NCBI GenBank assembly: GCA_964398055.1
Contig: CAYNLK010000071.1
Coordinates: 1 to 31,471 of the forward strand
Origin: CAYNLK01 sp964398055
GTDB lineage: Bacteria; Chloroflexota; Anaerolineae; 4572-78; J111
Length of the DNA: 31,471 bases
Reading direction: 5' to 3'
This document shows positions 16,384 to 23,764 of this stretch, piece by piece; position 1 is the first letter of the stretch; each line of letters begins with the position of its first letter. The notes beneath the pieces were generated by a model. That model was not told where the DNA came from and did not search any database. It was given only the letters and a program-made list of their open reading frames with translations. A program made the position numbers and the translations under genes.

Positions 16384-17151
16384 ATGACTATTTTAGATTC
16401 ATTCAAGCTTGACGGAAAAGCAGCGCTGGTTACCGGCGTCGGCCGCGGCATAGGCCAGGCGGCCGCGCTGGCGCTGGCCGAAGCCGGCGCGGATATCGCC
16501 GGCCTGTACCAGAGCCGGTATGAAGAGACTCAGGCCCAGGTAGAAGCTTTGGGGCGCCGGTTCCTGCCTCTCGAATGTAATCTACTGGAGGCTACCGTTG
16601 AACAGTTGAACGGCGTGGTCGGCCGGGCTGTGGCTGAGCTGGGTCGGTTGAATATTCTGGTCAACAACGCCGGCATTATCCGGCGAACGCCCGCGCTCGA
16701 GTTCAATGAGCAGGATTGGGATGATGTTCTCCAGGTTAATTTAAAATCGCTATTCTTCCTGTCGCAAGCCGCGGCCCGGGTAATGGCCAATCAGGGCGGC
16801 GGTAAGATCATCAACATCGCCTCGTTACTCACGTTCCAGGGCGGTATCTTGATTCCCGCCTACACCGCGTCCAAAAGCGGCGTCGGCGGGCTGACCAAAG
16901 CCCTGGCCAACGAATGGGCCAAGCTGAATATCAACGTCAATGCCATCGCCCCCGGTTACATTGCCACCGACAACACCGCCGCCCTGCGGGCCGATCCGGA
17001 GCGGAACCTGGCCATCCTGGCCCGCATTCCGGCGGGCCGGTGGGGCCAGCCGGCAGATTTGCAAGGGCTGGTGGTGTTCTTGGCCTCGGCTGCGTCGGAT
17101 TATATGCACGGCTCGGTTGTGCCGCTGGATGGCGGTTGGCTGGGCCGTTGA
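16384..17151 (+). CDS. kduD: 2-dehydro-3-deoxy-D-gluconate 5-dehydrogenase (KduD)
   Basis: 255-aa short-chain dehydrogenase that reduces 3-deoxy-D-glycero-2,5-hexodiulosonate, the KduI product, to 2-keto-3-deoxygluconate. Cofactor motif TGVGRGIG is at 17-24, NNAGIIRR at 94-101, and the catalytic residues are Ser147, Tyr160 and Lys164 in PAYTASKSGVGGLTKALANEW. The stretches FQGGILIPAYTASKSG and RIPAGRWGQP closely follow known KduD enzymes. A 151-bp AT-richer gap precedes it, and GAGG lies 8 bases before the ATG. The aldolase gene follows after 43 bp. Confidence 0.92.
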   Translation: MTILDSFKLDGKAALVTGVGRGIGQAAALALAEAGADIAGLYQSRYEETQAQVEALGRRFLPLECNLLEATVEQLNGVVGRAVAELGRLNILVNNAGIIRRTPALEFNEQDWDDVLQVNLKSLFFLSQAAARVMANQGGGKIINIASLLTFQGGILIPAYTASKSGVGGLTKALANEWAKLNINVNAIAPGYIATDNTAALRADPERNLAILARIPAGRWGQPADLQGLVVFLASAASDYMHGSVVPLDGGWLGR

Positions 17152-17194
17152 CCTGAACCCGCTTGAAGATGGAATCGAGAGAAGGTGAGTCATT

Positions 17195-17872
17195 ATGGCC
17201 AGCCATTCCAGAATTGAAGTGTTGAATGCCGTGCTTGAGTTGGGCCTGGTGCCGCTTTTTTACCACAAAGATATCGCCGCGGCTCAAAAAATCGTGGCCG
17301 CTTGTGTTAACGGCGGGGCGCGGGTCATCGAATTTACCAACCGGGGCGATTTTGCCTATCAGGTTTTTACCGAACTTGCCCGCTACGTCGCTGCGACCTA
17401 CCCCGAGGTTATGTTAGGCGTAGGCTCGGTGATCGACGCGCCAACCACGGCCCTATACATTGCCAACGGCGCCGACTTCATCGTCAGCCCCATCCTCAAC
17501 CCTGAAACAGCCCGGTTGTGCAACCGGCGCAAGATCGCTTATATACCCGGTTGCGGCAGCGTATCAGAAATATCTCAGGCTGAGGAGCTAGGTGTTGAGA
17601 TCGTTAAGGTATTTCCGGGCGGCGCAGTGGGCGGGCCGGATTTCGTCAAAGCGGTGCTGGGGCCCTGCCCCTGGAGCCGGATCATGCCCACCGGCGGCGT
17701 CGAGGCCAGCCGGGAGAATATCGAGAGTTGGTTCAAAGCCGGGGTAGCCTGTGTGGGGATGGGTTCGAACCTGATCGTCAAAGAGCTGGTCACCGCCGGC
17801 GATTTTGAGGCCATCTCACAAAAGGTGGCCCAGGTGCTGGCCTGGATCAAAGAGGCGCGGCATCATTCTTAA
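17195..17872 (+). CDS. 2-keto-3-deoxy-6-phosphogluconate/KDG aldolase (Eda/KdgA family)
   Basis: 225-aa class I aldolase that splits KDPG into pyruvate and glyceraldehyde 3-phosphate, the last step of the uronate route. Residues match the family: Glu46 and Arg50 in VIEFTNRGDFA, PGCGSVSE, the Schiff-base Lys138 in EIVKVFPGG, and the phosphate-binding MPTGGVE and GMGSNL loops. The EFTNRGDFA form is typical of the subgroup annotated as bifunctional 4-hydroxy-2-oxoglutarate/KDPG aldolase. GAAGGTGA precedes the ATG. It is 43 bp after kduD and 17 bp before the next dehydrogenase. Confidence 0.92.
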   Translation: MASHSRIEVLNAVLELGLVPLFYHKDIAAAQKIVAACVNGGARVIEFTNRGDFAYQVFTELARYVAATYPEVMLGVGSVIDAPTTALYIANGADFIVSPILNPETARLCNRRKIAYIPGCGSVSEISQAEELGVEIVKVFPGGAVGGPDFVKAVLGPCPWSRIMPTGGVEASRENIESWFKAGVACVGMGSNLIVKELVTAGDFEAISQKVAQVLAWIKEARHHS

Positions 17873-17889
17873 CTCTGTTGGAGAAACCA

Positions 17890-18903
17890 ATGCAAGCAGC
17901 ATTCTATCACGGCAACAAAACTATTACCTTGGGGGAATGTACACCGGTCGCTCCCCAGCTGGGCCAAGTACAATTGAAGATATCCTACTGCGGCATCTGT
18001 GGCACCGATTTGCATATCTACCACGGGGCGATGGACAAACGGGTCCACCTGCCCCAAATTATGGGCCACGAAACCGCCGGTACGGTCGCCGCGCTTGGGG
18101 CGGGAGTTGAAGGCTTCTCCATTGGCGACCCGGTGGCGGTGATGCCGCTGGCCCCGTGCAACAACTGTCCGGCGTGCCGGGCCGGCCATAGCCACATCTG
18201 CCAGCAGCTCAAGTTTCTGGGTATCGACACGCCAGGCGCTTTGCAAAGTTACTGGACCGTGCCGGCCCATACCTTACACCATTTGCCGGCCAATCTCCCG
18301 CTCACTCACGGCGCTATGATCGAGCCGCTGGCCGTGGCCTGCCACGACGTCCGCCTGGGCCAAGTCAAAGCAGATGAGTATGTGGTGGTGCTTGGCGGTG
18401 GACCGATTGGGCTTTTAATCGCCCTGGTTGCCCGGCAAGTTGGGGCCAGGGTGCTGGTATCGGAAATCAATCCGTTCCGCCTGGAGTTGGCCCGGCAGTT
18501 AGACCTGGATGCGCGTAACCCGCTTGAAAACGACCTGCCGGACTATGTTAACCGGCAAACCAGCAGCGCCGGCGCCGACGTGGTCTTTGAGGTGACTGCC
18601 TCACTGGCCGCGGCCACAGTGATGACGCAGTTGCCCCGGACGCGGGGCCGGATTGTGGTGGTTGGAATATTTAGCCAGCCGCCCCAGGTTGATCTGTTTC
18701 GTTTCTTCTGGCGCGAACTCAAACTGTTTGGCGCCAGGGTGTACGAACACCAGGATTTTGAAAAGGCTATTCAATTAGCCGCCGCCGGAACTATTCCTCT
18801 GGCAAAAATCATCACCGACATCCGCCCGTTGGACCAACTGGAGGCCGGCTTTAAGCTGATGGAGAGCGGCGGCCAGGTTATGAAAATTTTACTGGAAGTT
18901 TGA
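17890..18903 (+). CDS. Zinc-binding medium-chain dehydrogenase, paralogue of 13400-14419
   Basis: 337-aa MDR dehydrogenase. Catalytic zinc ligands are Cys37 (GICGTD), His60-Glu61 (GHETAG) and Glu145; structural zinc cysteines are 90, 93, 96 and 104 (CNNCPACRAGHSHIC); cofactor loop GGGPIG is at 169-174. The start at ATG 17890 is supported by GGAG at 17880-17883 with 6-base spacing; an upstream TTG at 17878 is less likely. It is the last gene of the uronate cluster on this strand. It shares the zinc-residue spacing of the dehydrogenase at 13400, which suggests duplication with divergence in substrate range. Confidence 0.88.
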   Translation: MQAAFYHGNKTITLGECTPVAPQLGQVQLKISYCGICGTDLHIYHGAMDKRVHLPQIMGHETAGTVAALGAGVEGFSIGDPVAVMPLAPCNNCPACRAGHSHICQQLKFLGIDTPGALQSYWTVPAHTLHHLPANLPLTHGAMIEPLAVACHDVRLGQVKADEYVVVLGGGPIGLLIALVARQVGARVLVSEINPFRLELARQLDLDARNPLENDLPDYVNRQTSSAGADVVFEVTASLAAATVMTQLPRTRGRIVVVGIFSQPPQVDLFRFFWRELKLFGARVYEHQDFEKAIQLAAAGTIPLAKIITDIRPLDQLEAGFKLMESGGQVMKILLEV

Positions 18904-18974
18904 TTAGAAATAGGAAGATTGACGAAGAGGGTTCATCGAAAAGGTTCGAGAATGTTTCTGCCGGTGATAGGTTT

Positions 18975-19004
18975 TTGTAATATTGGGCGCAATAAAAGTA
19001 TAAT
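18975..19004 (+). promoter_or_regulatory. Promoter with perfect -10 box, likely giving a leaderless transcript
   Basis: TATAAT at 18999-19004 is an exact -10 element, with TTGTAA (18975-18980, 4 of 6 matches) 18 bp upstream. Transcription would start at about 19010-19012, on top of the ATG at 19011. The only Shine-Dalgarno-like bases (AAGG, 19005-19008) are two bases from the ATG, too close to function normally. Confidence 0.55.
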
Positions 19005-19010
19005 AAGGCT

Positions 19011-19505
19011 ATGGCTTTTATTGTTCGACTTGATAAACCCAAAGATAGTTCAAAAGGCACCCACGGTTGGCAAGTGCGGGGACCGGGTAAGCGGGGGTAT
19101 CACTCCAAATTATTCAGTGATCGGCAATTTGGCGGCCGCGAGCAGGCTTTGGCCGCCGCTGAAGCCTACCGGCAGGAGCTGGAGCGCCGGTATCCACCCC
19201 GCCCCGCCAATACGCCGACCTACAAGGCCAAACCCCAACCCAACAATCGCAGCGGCATAGTGGGCGTGTATCACTCGCACCAGTATAACGGCACCGGACG
19301 ATACCAGGAGTACTGGTGCGCTTTCTGCCCAATTGGACCGGACGGTACAGGCTACTTCAAGAAGTTCTATATTGGCGAAGAGCGGGACGCCGAGGAGGCT
19401 TTTCGCCTGGCGGTTGATCTGCGACAGAGGTGGGAGGAGGCCGCCGACCAGGGCCAGGCAGCCATCCGGCGCTTTTGGGCTGAGATCGAATCTGGCTGGT
19501 TGTAG
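19011..19505 (+). CDS. AP2/ERF-domain protein with two AP2-like modules
   Basis: 164-aa small protein. The second half (about 78-142) fits the AP2 DNA-binding fold: NNRSGIVGVYHSHQ, YWCAFCPIGPDG, KKFYIGEERDAEEAFRLAVDLR. That pattern is three beta strands with Trp and Gly landmarks, then an amphipathic helix. The first half (about 17-60) repeats a weaker version: GWQVRGPGKRGYHSKLFSD and GGREQALAAAEAYRQEL. Bacterial AP2 domains are best known fused to HNH homing endonucleases, but no nuclease motif is present here. It may bind DNA as a stand-alone protein; its role is unknown. It follows the uronate cluster but has its own promoter. Confidence 0.7.
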   Translation: MAFIVRLDKPKDSSKGTHGWQVRGPGKRGYHSKLFSDRQFGGREQALAAAEAYRQELERRYPPRPANTPTYKAKPQPNNRSGIVGVYHSHQYNGTGRYQEYWCAFCPIGPDGTGYFKKFYIGEERDAEEAFRLAVDLRQRWEEAADQGQAAIRRFWAEIESGWL

Positions 19506-19622
19506 ACGCGTCATTAGCCTCGTTCCGCTTACCCCCGACCGAATCCCCGTCGCCCGGCGAGCCTCAGGTAGTTGACGAATCCGGTTACTTGACCGTATCA
19601 TCTGGCATCCGGAGGTAACGCT

Positions 19623-19823
19623 ATGCCTTACCTGAGTTTGAAGCCTAACCACAAAGGCGGTGCAAACCTACTACCAGGAGATCAAGTAGAAGCAGCAGTT
19701 GAGCTTTTTGCACGAAGGCGCCGTTGCTCCCCATTTTGCCAAGTTGTTGCAATCAAGTATAACAATTTCCTCACCCTGGCCGGCATCCCGGCCGCAGCGT
19801 TTGCCTACAAATTGGGCAATTGA
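19623..19823 (+). pseudogene. Possible remnant of a restriction-modification/helicase C-terminus
   Basis: The end of this 66-codon open frame, IKYNNFLTLAGIPAAAFAYKLGN, resembles the conserved Y-N-(D/S)-x-L-T-L-x-G-I-P-x-E-A-x-x-Y-x-L-G-N-(R)-S-A-L-E-W motif near the C-terminus of type ISP-like restriction enzymes. It stops at the point where SALEW would follow. The rest is not recognisable. The 384 bp between the AP2 gene and the next CDS otherwise hold no gene. Confidence 0.3.
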
Positions 19824-19889
19824 CTCGCCCTGTTGTTAACGCTGACTCAGCCCGACTCCAGGCCATTAACACTTACGAAAGGAAAAACA

Positions 19890-20435
19890 ATGAGTATGCA
19901 TCAAAGCGCCGTCGAAGAAACCCTGGCCGGCCTGCGGGCAGCCGGGGTTGCCGTAGCCTGCTTTCTGCCGGATTCGCTCTTCAAAGAGCTTTACCCGGCG
20001 CTGGTTGCCGCGCCTGATATCCGCACGATTCCGGTCACCAATGAGGGTGAAGGCGCGGCCATTTGCGCCGGGGTGTGGCTGTCCGGTAAACGAGCCGTGC
20101 TGGTGATGGAAAACTCCGGTATTCGGGCCGCGGCCGAACCGCTGGCCCGGTTGGGCCTGGGAGCCAGAATTCCGGTGGTGATGATCATGAGCTATCGGGG
20201 TGATGTCGGTGAGCCAAACTGGTGGGCCATTCCCCACGGCATTACTATGGAACCGATGTTGCAGGCGCTGCGGATACCCTTCAAGATCGTCCAGCGGATT
20301 GACGATATCCGGCCCACCATCAAAAAGGCTTTCACCAGCGCCTATGCCTCCATGAACCATTACGCCGTAGTTCTGACCGGGGATTGCACCGACTATTTCC
20401 CCGGCCAACCTACCCACCCCATTGACAAACCCTGA
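19890..20435 (+). CDS. ThDP-dependent decarboxylase, N-terminal (alpha) subunit, sulfopyruvate/phosphonopyruvate decarboxylase-like
   Basis: 181-aa protein corresponding to the pyrimidine-binding domain of ThDP enzymes, as in ComD (sulfopyruvate decarboxylase alpha subunit) or the first third of phosphonopyruvate decarboxylase. It shows VACFLPDSLFKELYPAL, the putative catalytic Glu in VTNEGEGAAICAG (about 52-54), AVLVMENSGIRAAAEPL and IPVVMIMSYRGDVGEPNW. The true start is ATG 19890, preceded by AAAGGA; a longer frame from 19833 has no ribosome-binding site. The partner C-terminal subunit follows after 19 bp. Together they should decarboxylate a short 2-keto acid with an acidic or charged end; sulfopyruvate is the closest characterised substrate. 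Confidence 0.8.
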   Translation: MSMHQSAVEETLAGLRAAGVAVACFLPDSLFKELYPALVAAPDIRTIPVTNEGEGAAICAGVWLSGKRAVLVMENSGIRAAAEPLARLGLGARIPVVMIMSYRGDVGEPNWWAIPHGITMEPMLQALRIPFKIVQRIDDIRPTIKKAFTSAYASMNHYAVVLTGDCTDYFPGQPTHPIDKP

Positions 20436-20454
20436 GTGAAGGAGGATAATGGTG

Positions 20455-21063
20455 ATGGAACGTTACGACTGCATGAAAATCCTGGCCGCCCAACTCAAGG
20501 ATGAGCTGGTCATTCTGTCGCTCGGCGGCTCGGTGGATGAATGGTATAACGCCGCGCCCCACATGCGCGAGGCCAGCCTGTTCCAACAGCAGTTGGGTTG
20601 CGTGACCCCCGAAGCCTTTGGCCTGGCCGTCGGTTTGCCCCACCGCCAGATCGTGGCGCTGGACACCGATGGCGGCCTGCTCTTTAACCTGGGTATCCTG
20701 GCCACGCTGGCCAATGAACGGCCCCGGAATCTGTTTATCATCGTGTGGGATAACGAATGTTACCAGTCGATTGGCGGGCCGCCTACCCATACCGCCGCCG
20801 GCATCGTTGACCTGGCCGCCATCGCCCGAGGGGCTGGCATTCAACATGCCTATACGGCCCGCGATTTGACCACCTTTGAGCAGTTGTGTGCTGAGGGCTT
20901 GCGCTCCGGTCAGCTCTATCTGATCGTGGCCAAGGTCAGCAGCCTGCCCCGGCCCGACCTGAAGCGCAAGCACAGCGACGGTATCGAAGATAAATATATC
21001 TTCGCTCGCTACGTGGAAAAGAGCGAAGGGGTTACCATTATGGGACCGTCGGAGCACAATTAG
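20455..21063 (+). CDS. ThDP-dependent decarboxylase, C-terminal (beta) subunit, ComE-like
   Basis: 202-aa ThDP pyrophosphate-binding domain. The metal/ThDP motif appears as VALDTDGGLLFNLG (about 67-80) and ends at IIVWDNECYQS with Asn100, equivalent to the GDGx(24-28)N signature; the first Gly of GDG is replaced by Thr here. Length and separation into two genes match ComE of the two-subunit sulfopyruvate decarboxylase. AAGGAGG (20439-20445) lies 9 bases before ATG 20455; GTG 20452 and ATG 20449 are alternative starts, the latter being too close. The gene ends 78 bp before the clostripain-like gene. Confidence 0.8.
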   Translation: MERYDCMKILAAQLKDELVILSLGGSVDEWYNAAPHMREASLFQQQLGCVTPEAFGLAVGLPHRQIVALDTDGGLLFNLGILATLANERPRNLFIIVWDNECYQSIGGPPTHTAAGIVDLAAIARGAGIQHAYTARDLTTFEQLCAEGLRSGQLYLIVAKVSSLPRPDLKRKHSDGIEDKYIFARYVEKSEGVTIMGPSEHN

Positions 21064-21097
21064 CCGACGCACAGGGATGCGCCAGCTACTCTTTCCC

Positions 21098-21121
21098 CCC
21101 CTCCCCTGATTCGGGGAAGGG
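21098..21121 (+). other. GC-rich hairpin after the decarboxylase genes
   Basis: CCCCTCCCC (21098-21106) can pair with GGGGAAGGG (21113-21121) around a TGATTC loop with one mismatch or bulge. It lies in the 78-bp gap before the protease gene. No T run follows, so it would be a weak or factor-assisted terminator at best. Confidence 0.3.
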
Positions 21122-21141
21122 ATATTCATGCAGGAGGCGTT

Positions 21142-23706
21142 ATGAAAAATCAACGTGGATTTTACCGACTTTCAAGTTGGACCCCGGCCACGACCAGTGA
21201 GTCGCCGGCCTGGTTTGGCCCACCGTGGCTGCTGGCCACCGGCCCCGGCGATCCCAAAAAGACAGTCCGGGTAGAACGGCGCCGGCGCAGCGAACCGGCG
21301 GGGGAGGCCGGTCGCCCCCGCGCCGAAGCGCCCCAGCGGCGCCGAGCCGATGAACCGCCGCCGCGGCCTCCCTCGGGTACGGGCGGCGGCGCACGGCCCC
21401 CCTTCCGACCCTCAATGCCTTCAGGCCCACGGCGGCCCATCAGTATTGGCTTGTTGTTGGTGTTACTGCTGTGCACTATCCCCATTTTTCTGTTTCTGGG
21501 GCCGGGCGACTCCGGCGAAAACCCGCCTGCCGAGGTGCTGCCCCTAGAAACCGGGTTGGCTGCCCCGGCGCCGGTGGTCCGGGACACGCCCAGGCCGACC
21601 GCTACATCTAAACCGGTGGCCTTTACGCCCGCAGCCGTGCCGGCGGAGGGGCACACGTGGCTGGTGATGCTCTACCAGGACGCCGATGATAAGATATTAG
21701 AGAAAGATATTTATGTGGACCTCAATGAGGCTGAGCGGGTTGGCTCCAGCGAACGCATCCACATTGTAGCCCAGGTGGACCGCTTCAAAGGCGGATATCA
21801 GGGCGATGGTAACTGGTCCACCACCAAACGTTTTTACATCACCCAGGATAACGATCTGGAGCGGGTCGGCTCGCAGGTGGTGGCAGATTTGGGCGAGGTC
21901 AATATGTCCGACGGCCAGACTCTGGTTGACTTTGTGACCTGGGCTATTGAGAACTTTCCGGCCGATAAGCACGTCCTGATTATGTCCGATCACGGGATTG
22001 GTTGGCCCGGCGGTTGGAGCGATCCTTCACCGGGCGGCCGGGCTGATCCCAACCTGCCCATTTCGGCGGTATTGGGCGACCAGCTCTACCTATCCGAATT
22101 GGACGAGGCGCTGGCTGAGATTCGCCGCCAAACCGGGTTGCAACAGTTTGAGTTGATCGGCCTGGATGCCTGCCTGATGGCCCACCTGGAAGTGTTTAGC
22201 GCCCTGGCCCCCCATGCCCGCTATGCCGTCGCCTCGCAAGAAACCGAACCGGCCCTGGGCTGGGCCTACACCGGCTTCCTGGAAGCCCTAAAAACCAACC
22301 CGGATATGAACGGGGCCGAATTGAGCCGGTTGATTGTCGATAGTTACATTCAGGCTGATCAGCGGATTGTGGACGAGCAGGCCCGGGCCGACCTGTTGCG
22401 GCAGGGTTCCCCGCTGGGCGGACTTTTTGGCTTTGGCAGCATCACCGCCGCCCAGTTGGCCCGGCAGATGGAGCAAGATATCACCCTCACTGCGGTTGAC
22501 CTGGCAGCCCTGCCGGAGTTGATCGACCGGGTGAACGACCTGGCCTTTAACCTGCAAGAAGCCAGGCAACCGGTTGTGGCCCAGGCGCGGACCTATGCCC
22601 AATCATTTACTAGCGTCTTTGGCCGGGATGTGCCGCCTTCTTATATTGATCTGGGTAATTTTGTCCAGTTGCTCAGCCGCGCAAGCAACAATAACCGCGT
22701 GACCCAGGCCGCCGATCAGGTGCTGGCCTCGTTGAACCAAGCCGTCATTGCCAAAAAGCATGGTCCGCGCAAACCAGGCGCTACCGGCATCTCCATCTAT
22801 TTTCCTAACTCCCAGCTGTACCGGACGGCGACCACCGGCGCCGAGTCCTATACCGTGGCGGCGCGGCGCTTTGCCGACATCTCTTTGTGGGACGACTTTC
22901 TGGCCTACCACTATACCGGCCGCTCCTTTGGCCGTGAAACCGGGGCGCTGGCCGTACCGGAGCGCGGCGCGCCGATCAGCGCGCCAGGCGCCGGCCAAAT
23001 CGAGCTATCGCCGCTGACCCTTTCGGCTGACGTGGCTGCCCCCGGCCGCCCGGTGTTGCTGAGCACCGACATCAGCGGCCAGAATGTTGGCTACGTTTAC
23101 CTTTTTGTTGGTTTCTATGACCAGCAGGCCAATTCCATTTATGTGGCCGACACGGATTACCTGGAGAGCGCCGATACCCGCGAAGTCGACGGGGTGTATT
23201 ATCCTGACTGGGGTGAGGCCGGTGAATTTACGATGGAGTTTGAGTGGGAACCGGTGGTGTTTGCCATCAGCGATGGGGTCAACTCGGCGCCGGCGCTGTT
23301 CACGCCCCGGAGCTACGGGGTTACGTTTGAGGAAGCCACCTACACAGTTGATGGCCTCTACACCTACACCGACAGCGGCGAGTCCCGCAATGGCCACCTT
23401 TATTTCCGGGATGGCCAACTACGGCAGGTCTTTGGCTTTACCGGCGAAGGCGACGTCGGCGCGCCGCATGAAATCATTCCGCAAGCGGGCGATACATTCA
23501 CCGTCCTCGAAAAGTGGATGGACCTGGACCAAAACGGCCGGGTGGCGCACGTTACCACCCAAACCGGAGCCAGCCTGACCTTTGGCGAGCAGCCGTTTAC
23601 CTGGCAAGAGTTGGATGCCGCTGCGGGTGACTACATCGTTGGCTTCATCGTCGAAGATCTGGACGGAAACAGCACTGAGGTTTACAAGCCGGTAAGGGTT
23701 GAGTAA
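21142..23706 (+). CDS. Membrane-anchored clostripain-family (C11) cysteine peptidase
   Basis: 854-aa protein. A cytoplasmic, Arg/Pro-rich N-terminal region (1-98) is followed by one transmembrane helix (about 99-120, ISIGLLLVLLLCTIPIFLFLG), a Pro/Thr-rich linker and then the C11 peptidase domain (about 170-600). The catalytic His284 is in LIMSDHGIGWPGG and Cys344 in GLDACLMAHLE, as in clostripain. The C-terminal 220 residues (about 630-854) look beta-rich, with no family I recognise, and may be an accessory domain. Clostripain-like enzymes cleave after Arg or Lys. The signal-anchor topology puts the protease outside the membrane. GGAGG precedes the ATG. It has no evident link to the uronate genes. 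Confidence 0.88.
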   Translation: MKNQRGFYRLSSWTPATTSESPAWFGPPWLLATGPGDPKKTVRVERRRRSEPAGEAGRPRAEAPQRRRADEPPPRPPSGTGGGARPPFRPSMPSGPRRPISIGLLLVLLLCTIPIFLFLGPGDSGENPPAEVLPLETGLAAPAPVVRDTPRPTATSKPVAFTPAAVPAEGHTWLVMLYQDADDKILEKDIYVDLNEAERVGSSERIHIVAQVDRFKGGYQGDGNWSTTKRFYITQDNDLERVGSQVVADLGEVNMSDGQTLVDFVTWAIENFPADKHVLIMSDHGIGWPGGWSDPSPGGRADPNLPISAVLGDQLYLSELDEALAEIRRQTGLQQFELIGLDACLMAHLEVFSALAPHARYAVASQETEPALGWAYTGFLEALKTNPDMNGAELSRLIVDSYIQADQRIVDEQARADLLRQGSPLGGLFGFGSITAAQLARQMEQDITLTAVDLAALPELIDRVNDLAFNLQEARQPVVAQARTYAQSFTSVFGRDVPPSYIDLGNFVQLLSRASNNNRVTQAADQVLASLNQAVIAKKHGPRKPGATGISIYFPNSQLYRTATTGAESYTVAARRFADISLWDDFLAYHYTGRSFGRETGALAVPERGAPISAPGAGQIELSPLTLSADVAAPGRPVLLSTDISGQNVGYVYLFVGFYDQQANSIYVADTDYLESADTREVDGVYYPDWGEAGEFTMEFEWEPVVFAISDGVNSAPALFTPRSYGVTFEEATYTVDGLYTYTDSGESRNGHLYFRDGQLRQVFGFTGEGDVGAPHEIIPQAGDTFTVLEKWMDLDQNGRVAHVTTQTGASLTFGEQPFTWQELDAAAGDYIVGFIVEDLDGNSTEVYKPVRVE

Positions 23707-23710
23707 CAGG

Positions 23711-23764
23711 TGACCGGCACTTTTACGTAGGGGCGCAAGGCCTTGCGCCCCTACCTACCGGTCA
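23711..23764. terminator. Perfect 28-bp palindrome with outer stem, bidirectional terminator between convergent genes
   Basis: The 28 bases at 23727-23754 (GTAGGGGCGCAAGG followed by its exact complement CCTTGCGCCCCTAC) form a perfect palindrome. TGACCGG (23711-23717) pairs with CCGGTCA (23758-23764) outside it. The structure lies exactly between the stop codons of the plus-strand protease and the minus-strand ATPase, and overlaps the ATPase stop. Similar GTAGGGGCG...CGCCCCTAC palindromes recur in many bacterial genomes, so it may also be a REP-type dispersed repeat. Confidence 0.65.

Noticed and set aside
3519..18903. Sulfo-Entner-Doudoroff (sulfoquinovose) pathway as the main function of the cluster
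   Set aside because: KduI, KduD and KdgK are specific to deoxy-keto-uronate breakdown, and no sulfoquinovosidase, lactonase or dehydratase is present.
23727..23754. Perfect 28-bp palindrome considered as a replication or recombination site
   Set aside because: Its position exactly between convergent stop codons is better explained as a terminator or REP-type repeat; no recombinase or origin features are nearby.
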